Positions 30,406-38,673 of a stretch of 64,000 nt of DNA are shown here, in pieces (the first letter of the stretch is position 1; each line of letters opens with the position of its first letter). The translations under genes were made by a program, and so were the position numbers. A model generated the notes under the pieces. The model saw nothing but the letters and a program-made list of their open reading frames with translations, had not been told where the DNA came from and made no database searches. The stretch is from Acidobacteriota bacterium (GTDB lineage: Bacteria; Acidobacteriota; Vicinamibacteria; Vicinamibacterales; UBA2999): contig JADZCN010000031.1 of NCBI GenBank assembly GCA_020851565.1, positions 51,962 through 115,961 of the forward strand. Reading direction: 5' to 3'.

Positions 30406-32784
30406 TCACCCGTCGCCGGCAGCGTCCTGCGCGGGCGCAGCCTGTGCCGATCGCGCCCCGCACACCGCCTGCCCCAGCGACAACCCGCCGTCGTTCGGCG
30501 GCACCAGCCGGTGTGTCAGCACGCGGAAGCCGCCGGCCGTGAGCAGATCCACCGTCCGCCCGAGCAGTCGCACGTTCTGGAACACGCCGCCGGACAGTAC
30601 GACCGTGGTCGCAGGGGCTGAAGCCCCGGCGCTCCGTACCGAACCGCTCGTGCTTTGAACCCTCGTGCTTTGAACCACCGCGCGAACCCCGCGCGCCACC
30701 CCCTCGTGAAATTCCGAGGCGATGACCGGCACCGGAACCCCCGCCTTCACGTCCGCAGCGATCGCGCGCAGCACCGGCGTCGGGTCCATCTCGAGCAGAC
30801 CCTCGCGATCCACCAGGCCGAACGCGTAGCCGCCCGCGGCCGAAGGGTCCGCGCCGTCAGCCGTGGCCGCGACGGCCTCCAGCTCGATGGCCGCCTGTGC
30901 CTCGTATGCAGAGACGTGCCGCACGCCGACGAGCGACGACACCGCGTCGAACAGCCGTCCCATGCTGCTGGAGGTGACCATCGACACACCTCGCGCGAAG
31001 CGCTGAGCGAGCAGCGCCCGCTCCCGCGCGGGACACGCCTGCACCGCGGGCAGCGCCTCGTCCCACGGGAGACCCGCCGCCGCCAGGTGTGCCAGCGCCA
31101 GGCGATAGCCGTGCCGCACGTCCACGTCGCTCGCGGGCAGCATCACGTTCTTCAGCCGCGCCACACGCCGCACCTCCGCGTAGCCGCCGACGAACACCTC
31201 GCCGCCCCACACCGCGCCGTCCAGCCCGTAGCCGGTGCCATCGAAGACGACGCCGATGACGCGCGCGTCCGGGCCCAGTCCGTGCTCGGCCATCGCCGCG
31301 CCGTGATGCGCGTGATGGTGCTGGACCGGCACCACCGGCAGCCTGCGCTCGCGCGCCCACACCGCCGCCCATCGCGACGAGAGATACCCGGGGTGGGGAT
31401 CGATGGCCACCATCGACGGCGCGATGTCGAACAGCGACGACAGGTTCGCCACGGCTCGCTCGAAGGCCGCCAGCGTCTCCACCGTTTCCATGTCCCCGAT
31501 GTGCTGGCTGAGATACGCGTCGCGACCCTGCGCCAGGCAGAAGGTCGCCTTGAGCTCGCCGCCAACGGCCAGGACGGGCGGCACCTCGAAGGGCAGGCGC
31601 ACGGGGAACGGCGCGAAGCCGCGCGATCGCCGGACAGGCAGCGGCTCACCACGGAACACGCGAATCACCGAGTCGTCGCACACCGTGTGGATGTCGCGAT
31701 CGTGGAAGAGGAACGCGTCCGCGAGCCCCGCGAGCTTCTCGCGTGCCTCGTCGTTGTCCTTCGCGATGGGCTCGTCCGAGCGGTTGCCGGAGGTCATCAC
31801 CAGCGGCCGATCCTCCAGCAGCAGGTGGTGGAGCGGCGAGTAGGGCAGCATCACGCCGAGGTGGTCCTGCCCGGGCGCGACCAGGCGCGAGACCGTGGCT
31901 GCCCCGGCGTCCGCCCGCCTTCGCAACAGGACAATCGGTCGCGCGCGGCTCCGGAGGTGCACCGCTTCGTCCGATCCCACCTCGCACAGCGCGCGGACCA
32001 TCTCCATCGTCGGCACCATCAGCGCAAAGGGCTTATCGCCACGGCCCTTCCGCGCGCGGAGCGCGGCCACCGCGGCGTCACTCTCCGCCAGGCACGCGAG
32101 GTGGAACCCGCCGATGCCTTTCACTGCCACGATTCGGCCCTGGCCGAGCCAGTCCTGTGCCGCGCGGACGGCCGCGTCGCGTTCGACGCGCGCAGCGCCC
32201 GGCGCCTCGAACCACACGTGCGGGCCGCACACGGGGCACGCCGTCGGCTCCGCGTGGTATCGCCGGTTCTCCGGGTCCTCGTACTCCCGCCGGCATGCCC
32301 CGCACATCTCGAACCGCCTCATCGTCGTCGTCGCGCGGTCGTACGGCAGCGACTGGATGATGGTGAAGCGCGGACCGCAGTGCGTGCAGTTGAGGAACGG
32401 GTAGTTGAAGCGGCGGTCGCCGGGGTCGCGCATCTCGCGGAGGCACGCGTCGCACGTGGCCACGTCCGGCGGGATGGACGTGCGGCGGCCGACGGCCTCG
32501 CCGCTGGCATCGATGTGGAACGTGGCCTCGCCGGTGGGGGCGAGCTCCCGCGTGGTCACCGAGTCGATCACCGCCAGGGGCGGCCGGTCGCGCATGAGCG
32601 AGTCGGCGAAGACGTCGAGGGCGTCGCGCGGACCTTCCAGCTCGATCACCACGGCCCCGGCGTCGTTGCGAACCATCCCGCCCAGGCCGAGGCGTCGCGC
32701 AAGGCCCGCCACGAATGGGCGAAAGCCCACCCCCTGCACCACACCACGGACCACCAGCTGCACGCGCCGCATGTCGCGCGCCAA
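30406..32784 (-). CDS. hypF: Carbamoyltransferase HypF ([NiFe]-hydrogenase maturation)
   Basis: Acylphosphatase start VQLVVRGVVQGVGFRPFVAGLARRLG; zinc fingers CDACLREM...CTHCGPRFTII...CGACRREY...CPVCGPH; YrdC and Kae1-like regions. Confidence 0.96.
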   Translation of the reverse strand: MARDMRRVQLVVRGVVQGVGFRPFVAGLARRLGLGGMVRNDAGAVVIELEGPRDALDVFADSLMRDRPPLAVIDSVTTRELAPTGEATFHIDASGEAVGRRTSIPPDVATCDACLREMRDPGDRRFNYPFLNCTHCGPRFTIIQSLPYDRATTTMRRFEMCGACRREYEDPENRRYHAEPTACPVCGPHVWFEAPGAARVERDAAVRAAQDWLGQGRIVAVKGIGGFHLACLAESDAAVAALRARKGRGDKPFALMVPTMEMVRALCEVGSDEAVHLRSRARPIVLLRRRADAGAATVSRLVAPGQDHLGVMLPYSPLHHLLLEDRPLVMTSGNRSDEPIAKDNDEAREKLAGLADAFLFHDRDIHTVCDDSVIRVFRGEPLPVRRSRGFAPFPVRLPFEVPPVLAVGGELKATFCLAQGRDAYLSQHIGDMETVETLAAFERAVANLSSLFDIAPSMVAIDPHPGYLSSRWAAVWARERRLPVVPVQHHHAHHGAAMAEHGLGPDARVIGVVFDGTGYGLDGAVWGGEVFVGGYAEVRRVARLKNVMLPASDVDVRHGYRLALAHLAAAGLPWDEALPAVQACPARERALLAQRFARGVSMVTSSSMGRLFDAVSSLVGVRHVSAYEAQAAIELEAVAATADGADPSAAGGYAFGLVDREGLLEMDPTPVLRAIAADVKAGVPVPVIASEFHEGVARGVRAVVQSTRVQSTSGSVRSAGASAPATTVVLSGGVFQNVRLLGRTVDLLTAGGFRVLTHRLVPPNDGGLSLGQAVCGARSAQAAPAQDAAGDG

Positions 32785-32908
32785 GCATAGGGCATCCTAC
32801 GGGCCGGCGACTCTCCCATCGCTGTCTCGGCCACTCCTGCGCGGCGAGGTGGGCCAGGGCCGTCACCTGGAGTGGCGCCCGGACGTGCTGTCGGGTGATG
32901 ATGCGCCC

Positions 32909-33736
32909 ATGCCTCGAATCTCCGGCTCCGCCTCGTGCTCGGGCGCCATTGCAGTTGGCCTGGTGGCGGTGGTCCTCGTTCGCACGGTGCCTGCGCGCCA
33001 GGCAGCGCCCGACCCCGGCCGCTTCGAGGCCGACATCGCCGTGTTCGAGGCGGAGGACCGCGCGCGTCCTCCGTTGCCCGGTGGCGTGCTCTTCGTCGGC
33101 AGCTCCAGCATCCGTTACTGGGACCTGGCGAAGGCGTTCCCGGGCCGCCGCGCGATCAAGCGCGGCTTCGGCGGATCGCACGTGTCGGACACCCTCCACT
33201 TCGCCGACCGCATCGTCGTCCCTTACCGGCCCGCCCTGATCGTCTTCTACGCGGGCGACGCGGACGTCGCCGGCGGCAAGTCCGCCGAGCAGATTGCCAT
33301 GGACTACCGTGCGCTCCTTGCGCTCATTCGCGCGAAACTGCCCGAGGCGCGTACGATCGTGATTGGCACGAAGCCGAGCCCGGCGCACTGGAGCCACATG
33401 GCGACGATTCGTGCGGCGAATGCTGCCGCGAGGGCCCTCGCGGCGGCCGAGCCGCTCGTCGATTTCGTCGACGTGGAGGCCGCGCTCCTCGGCCCGGACG
33501 GACGGCCGCGCGCCGACTACTACGCCGAGAACGGGCTCAACCTGAACGAACGCGGCTACGACGCGTGGAATGCGGCGGTCCGGCCAGCCATCGAGCGCTA
33601 CTGGCCGCATTTGACGGGCAAAGGCCCGCACGCTGACCTGTTCCGGATCACCTGGCCGCGGCCGGCGCAGGCTGGGCTCCCATCGGCGGCGGCGCCGGTG
33701 CGCGTGCCAATCGCGACGCGGAAATCAGGGCCGTGA
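32909..33736 (+). CDS. SGNH/GDSL-type hydrolase, secreted
   Basis: VLFVGSSSIRYWDLAKAFPGRRAIKRGFGGSHVSD; IVFYAGDADVAGG; C-terminal block NGLNLNERGYDAWNAAVRP. Confidence 0.8.
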   Translation: MPRISGSASCSGAIAVGLVAVVLVRTVPARQAAPDPGRFEADIAVFEAEDRARPPLPGGVLFVGSSSIRYWDLAKAFPGRRAIKRGFGGSHVSDTLHFADRIVVPYRPALIVFYAGDADVAGGKSAEQIAMDYRALLALIRAKLPEARTIVIGTKPSPAHWSHMATIRAANAAARALAAAEPLVDFVDVEAALLGPDGRPRADYYAENGLNLNERGYDAWNAAVRPAIERYWPHLTGKGPHADLFRITWPRPAQAGLPSAAAPVRVPIATRKSGP

Positions 33737-34237
33737 CGATGCCAGCACCTGCCTCGCGAACGCAATGGCGGCCTCGCGGTTCTGGCGCTTGTCGTTCTGG
33801 ATCTCGACGACGATGTCGAAGGCTCTGGCATTGTTGCCACGACAGACGAGCACATGGGTTCCGTCGATGAGATCTCTCACGTACGCGGCCGGCGCCGGGA
33901 GGCCCTCGACCGGTTCCGTGAAGCCCAACTCGCTCGGCTTGATTGACGTGCAGACCATCGGGTTCTGCAGCACGTAGAAGACGTGAGGAATGTCGCGACC
34001 GTTGGCGGGGAAGAAGGTGCAGCCGCCCGACGGGAGTGTCATTGGCGTGCCGGTGACGGCGGTCACCTGCTCCACCGTCAGCGGGCACGGGTTGTCGGTA
34101 CTTGCCCCCGCCGCTGGTGCCGCGGACGTTGCGGGCGCGGATGCGGCCGGCGCCTCATTCGTGTTCCCGCCGCACCCTGCGATGGCCGCCAGCACGATCC
34201 CCGCGCTCATCGAGCGCAGAAGTCCCGACACAGTCAT
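33725..34237 (-). CDS. Hypothetical lipoprotein
   Basis: Lipobox VLAAIAGCGG; Ala/Ser/Pro linker then DNPCPLTVEQVTAVTGTPMTL. Confidence 0.65.
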   Translation of the reverse strand: MTVSGLLRSMSAGIVLAAIAGCGGNTNEAPAASAPATSAAPAAGASTDNPCPLTVEQVTAVTGTPMTLPSGGCTFFPANGRDIPHVFYVLQNPMVCTSIKPSELGFTEPVEGLPAPAAYVRDLIDGTHVLVCRGNNARAFDIVVEIQNDKRQNREAAIAFARQVLASSRP

Positions 34238-34331
34238 GATTGCTCCTTCCACTCGGGGCCGTTCCCGGCGCCCCGGCCGGCGTCAGTCTACTATCACAGT
34301 GGGATCGACACTGCGCTACCATGCCCCCACG

Positions 34332-36263
34332 ATGCGCACCCGGCTGACCCTCGCGTGTCTCGTCCTCCTGCTGATCGCCCAGGCGGCACACCCGCTCGCC
34401 CAGCGGAGAAGCCCCGTCGGGGACTGGACGCACCACGGCGGCGATGCCGGGAGCACGAAGTACGCGCCGCTCGACCAGATCACGCCCGCGAACGTCGGCT
34501 CGCTCCGCATCGCGTGGAGACGACCCGCCATCGACCCCGACATCACCGCCGCCCACCCCAAGCTCGTGGTCCCCCGCAATTTCCGCGCGACGGCGCTCAA
34601 GGCCGACGGGATGCTCTTCGCCTCCAACGCCATCGGCCTCGCCGAAGCGATCGAGCCCGAGAGCGGGCGAACCGTTTGGACGCAGGAGGTGCCGCCGGGC
34701 GAGGTCGAGGGGCCAGGCGCAAGCCGGACGCTTGCCTACTGGCGCGGCGATGGCGGTGCGCGCGTGTTCGCCGTACGTGGCGGATACCTCTACGCACTCG
34801 AGGCTCGGAGCGGGAAGCCCATCGCAACGTTCGGCGCCGGCAGCCGCGTGGATCTCGTCGCCGGCCTCGGCACTGCCTCCACCTTCCGCTGGAGCGCGCC
34901 CTCGCCGCTCGTCGTCCGCGATGTCGTCATCATCGGCGGCCAGGGCTGGACCGACGAGGGAACGCAGGAGCACATTCCGCCCGGTGATGTGCGCGCCTTC
35001 GACGCCCGCACCGGCGCATTGCGCTGGACGTTCCACGTGGTGCCGCGCCAGGGCGAGCCCGGCATCGAAACGTGGGAGCGCGACTCGTGGAAGGAGACCG
35101 GCAGCGCCAAGGCGTGGAACTTCATCAGCGCCGACGAGGAGCTCGGCTACATCTACGTCCCGCTCAGCAGCGCCGCCAACGAGTGGTACGGCGGAGAGCG
35201 GCCCGGCGCGAACCTCTACTCCGACAGCCTCGTGTGCCTCGACGCCGCGACGGGCGAGCGCAAGTGGCACTTCCAGATGGTCCACCACGACCTCTGGGAC
35301 TACGACAACCCCACCGCGCCAATCCTCGCGGACATCACGGTCGACGGCCGCCGGATCAAAGCCGTCGTGCAGGTGACCAAGCAGGCGTTCACGTTCGTCT
35401 TCGACCGCGTTACCGGCGAGCCGGTGTGGCCCATCGAGGAGCGTCCCGTCCCGAAGTCCATCGTGCCGGGCGAGTGGACCTCGCCGACACAGCCGTTCCC
35501 GACCAGGCCGGCGCCGTTCGATCGCCAGGGGCTCACCGACGACGACCTCATCGATTTCACGCCGGAGCTGAAGGCCGAGGCGCGCGAGATCGTCAAGGAG
35601 TGGACCATCGGCCCGATGTTCACGCCGCCCACCATCGAAGGCGCGGACGGCAGGAAGGGAACGATGTATCTCCCCGGCTGGGTGGGCGGGGCGAACTGGG
35701 GCGGGGCGGCGTTCGATCCAGAGACCGGCGTACTGTACGTGCCGTCGGTCACCTTCCCCTGGCTGGGGGCACTCGTGCCCGGCAAGGGACGCTTTGCGTA
35801 TCAGCAGACGCGGCAGCGGCTGGATCGCGTGCCGGGTCCCGGCCCGCGCGGGTTGCCGATCACGAAGCCGCCGTACGGCCGCATCACGGCCATCGACCTG
35901 AACACCGGCGAGCACGTCTGGATGGTGCCGAACGGCGACGGCCCGCGCGACCACCCGGCGTTGAAGGATCTGAACCTCCCGCCGCTCGGGCACATGGGCC
36001 GCGCCGCGCCGCTGGTGACGAAGACGCTGCTCTTCGTGACCGAGGGGAGTGAGACCGGGCTCAGCATCCCGCCGGGAGGCGGGGGCAGGTGGCTGGGCGC
36101 GTACGACAAGAAGACCGGTCGTCGCCTGGCGCGGATTCCCCTCCCGGCCGGCGCCACCGGTGCGCCGATGACCTACCTGCACGCCGGCCGGCAATACATC
36201 GTCGTCGCCGTCGCGGGAGAGGATCACGATCCTGAGCTGGTGGCGCTCGCCACTCCGCGCTGA
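34332..36263 (+). CDS. PQQ-dependent quinoprotein dehydrogenase
   Basis: GDWTHHGGDAGSTKYAPLDQITPANVGSLRIAWR; CLDAATGERKWHFQMVHHDLWDYDNPTAPILADI; GRITAIDLNTGEHVWMVPNGDGPRDHPALK. Confidence 0.92.
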   Translation: MRTRLTLACLVLLLIAQAAHPLAQRRSPVGDWTHHGGDAGSTKYAPLDQITPANVGSLRIAWRRPAIDPDITAAHPKLVVPRNFRATALKADGMLFASNAIGLAEAIEPESGRTVWTQEVPPGEVEGPGASRTLAYWRGDGGARVFAVRGGYLYALEARSGKPIATFGAGSRVDLVAGLGTASTFRWSAPSPLVVRDVVIIGGQGWTDEGTQEHIPPGDVRAFDARTGALRWTFHVVPRQGEPGIETWERDSWKETGSAKAWNFISADEELGYIYVPLSSAANEWYGGERPGANLYSDSLVCLDAATGERKWHFQMVHHDLWDYDNPTAPILADITVDGRRIKAVVQVTKQAFTFVFDRVTGEPVWPIEERPVPKSIVPGEWTSPTQPFPTRPAPFDRQGLTDDDLIDFTPELKAEAREIVKEWTIGPMFTPPTIEGADGRKGTMYLPGWVGGANWGGAAFDPETGVLYVPSVTFPWLGALVPGKGRFAYQQTRQRLDRVPGPGPRGLPITKPPYGRITAIDLNTGEHVWMVPNGDGPRDHPALKDLNLPPLGHMGRAAPLVTKTLLFVTEGSETGLSIPPGGGGRWLGAYDKKTGRRLARIPLPAGATGAPMTYLHAGRQYIVVAVAGEDHDPELVALATPR

Positions 36264-36431
36264 CAAGGAATCAACCCACCCGTATCGATCCCGCCGCGCG
36301 AGACTGCCCCGACGAGGGCCGTGCGCGAGGCGCGCCAATCGATCCCCTAGGGACCATTGGTGATTCGATTACGAATCGTAGGTAGTGGACCCGATTCCGC
36401 ATCGCACCGGCCGTGACGGATAAGAGAGCCC

Positions 36432-38600
36432 GTGGCGCAGATGCTGGCACCGCGTCGACGGAGCACCATGCTGGGGTTCCTCTCCGTGATCGCCTTTGCG
36501 TCGCTCGCGCCGACGGTGGGGGCACAGCCGGCGACGACGACACGAGTGAGTGTGGGGCCGTCAGGTGTGCAGGCCAATGGCGACAGTGGGGAGCACACAG
36601 CCGCCATCCCCTACGGTAGTGGTGAGCACGGAGTCGCCATCAGCAGCGACGGCCGATGGGTGGCATTTCAATCCCTGGCCAGCAATCTGGTCGTTGGGGA
36701 CACCAACGATCAGGAGGACGTGTTCGTTCACGATCGGCAGACCGGTGCCACGATACGCGTGAGCGTGAGCTCCGCGGGCGCCGAGCTCGACAACACAAGC
36801 GCACGTCCGGTGATTAGCGCCAATGGTCGCTGGGTGGCAATGGACTCGATGGCCAGCAATGCCGTGGGCGGCGACACCAATGGCGTGTCCGACGTGTTCG
36901 TGCGCGACCTCGAGCAGGGGACGACCACGCGCGTCAGCATCGGACCAGGGGGCTCCCAGGGCAACGGCGGGAGCTTCGGCGCGTCGATCAGTGCCGATGG
37001 CCGCTGGGTGGCCTTCACGTCCGCGGCGAGCAATCTGGTCACCCTGGACACCAACGGCGCATGGGACGCATTCGTGCACGACCGGCAGACTGGAACCTCG
37101 GCGCGCGTGAGCGTAGGCTCCGACGGATCCCAAGGTAACAGCGGCGCCGAAACGGTGGTCATCAGCGCTGACGGCCGGTGGGTCGCGTTCCATTCGTATT
37201 CCAGCAATCTCGTGCCAGACGACTCGAACAACCGCGCGGACGTCTTTGTCCACGACCGGCAGAGCGGGACGACAACGCGCGTGAGCGTCAGCTCCGCAGG
37301 CGTCCAGGCGAACGATGACAGCCGTGGGCCGGCCATCAGTGCGGACGGCCGATGGCTCGCGTTCACCTCGCAAGCGACGAACCTGGTCTCCGGCGACACG
37401 AACAACACCTGGGACGTGTTCGTCCACGACAGACAGACGGGAACGACTACGCGAGCGAGCGTGGGACCGGGCGGCCTCCAGGCGAACGCGCACAGCGACT
37501 TGCCGACGATTAGCGCAGACGGCCGCCGGGTTTCGTTCGCCTCTCCCGCCAGCAATCTGGTCCCAGGAGACACGAACGGAGCATACGATGTCTTCGCCCA
37601 CGATCTATCGAGCGGGACTACGACACGACTCAGTGTAGGGAACGGTGGTGCGCAAGGAGATGGTCTCAGCCATGGCCCCTGGGTCAGCGCGGACGCCACG
37701 TCGGTGGCTTTCTGGTCAGCAGCGAGTAATCTGGTGGCAGGCGACACGAACGGCTACGCGGACGTGTTCGTGCACGATCTCGGCGCCGACGAGGCGCCAA
37801 CCGGCCTCGTGGCTCATTCGATCGCAGGGAACCTCGTCACGCTGCGCTGGACGATTCCCCCGGGCGGGGTCCTGCCCACCGGGTTCGTGCTCGAGGGGGG
37901 ACTCAACCCCGGGGAGGTGGCTGCCAGCATTCCGACAGGCAGCACCAATCCGACCTTTACCTTTGTGGCCCCCACCGGATCCTTCTACGTCCGCGTGCAC
38001 GCGCTCAACGGTGCCGTGCGGAGCGCCGCATCGAACGAGATCCGGATTCACGTCAACGTGGCGGTGCCCCCGTCCGCGCCCGCCGGCCTGCTGGGCCTGG
38101 TCGACGGTAGCAACCTCGCGCTGGCGTGGGCCAACACCTACGAAGGCGGTGCGCCCACCTCGCTCGTCCTCGACGTGACCGGTCCGATCGCGACCTCGCT
38201 GCCCCTGGGCTCGATCGACCGCTTCAGCTTCGCCGGCGTGCCCCCCGGGACCTACACGCTCGCGCTCCGGGCGCAGAACGCCGGCGGCAGCAGTCCGCCC
38301 TCCACCGCCGTCACGCTGGCCTTCCCGGGCCCGTGTACCGGGCCGCCCCTCACGCCTGCGAACCTGCTGGCCTACCGCGTCGGCAGCACGGTGTTTGTTG
38401 ATTGGGCACCTGCATCGAGCGGGCCGGCACCGACCAGTTACGTGCTGCATGTCACCGGCACGCTCGTCGGCGACTTCGCCACGCCGGGCCGGGCACTCAG
38501 CGGCACGGTGGCGTCCGGAACGTACACGCTCAGCGTCGAGGCCGTGAATGCATGCGGGGTCAGTGGCAGCACCGCCCCGCAGACGGTCGTGGTGCCGTAG
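36432..38600 (+). CDS. Secreted beta-propeller (TolB/WD40-like repeats) plus FnIII-module protein
   Basis: Repeated ISADGRWVAFTSxASNLVxxDTNxxxDVFVHDRQTGTTTRVSV units; C-terminal FnIII modules ending GTYTLSVEAVNACGVSGSTAPQTVVVP. Confidence 0.85.
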   Translation: MAQMLAPRRRSTMLGFLSVIAFASLAPTVGAQPATTTRVSVGPSGVQANGDSGEHTAAIPYGSGEHGVAISSDGRWVAFQSLASNLVVGDTNDQEDVFVHDRQTGATIRVSVSSAGAELDNTSARPVISANGRWVAMDSMASNAVGGDTNGVSDVFVRDLEQGTTTRVSIGPGGSQGNGGSFGASISADGRWVAFTSAASNLVTLDTNGAWDAFVHDRQTGTSARVSVGSDGSQGNSGAETVVISADGRWVAFHSYSSNLVPDDSNNRADVFVHDRQSGTTTRVSVSSAGVQANDDSRGPAISADGRWLAFTSQATNLVSGDTNNTWDVFVHDRQTGTTTRASVGPGGLQANAHSDLPTISADGRRVSFASPASNLVPGDTNGAYDVFAHDLSSGTTTRLSVGNGGAQGDGLSHGPWVSADATSVAFWSAASNLVAGDTNGYADVFVHDLGADEAPTGLVAHSIAGNLVTLRWTIPPGGVLPTGFVLEGGLNPGEVAASIPTGSTNPTFTFVAPTGSFYVRVHALNGAVRSAASNEIRIHVNVAVPPSAPAGLLGLVDGSNLALAWANTYEGGAPTSLVLDVTGPIATSLPLGSIDRFSFAGVPPGTYTLALRAQNAGGSSPPSTAVTLAFPGPCTGPPLTPANLLAYRVGSTVFVDWAPASSGPAPTSYVLHVTGTLVGDFATPGRALSGTVASGTYTLSVEAVNACGVSGSTAPQTVVVP

Positions 38601-38673
38601 ACAAGGACATGGCTCGTCCAGGACGGGCGCCATGTGCGCTCGGTGGTCGAACGGTTCTCTGTGGCGCCCACAC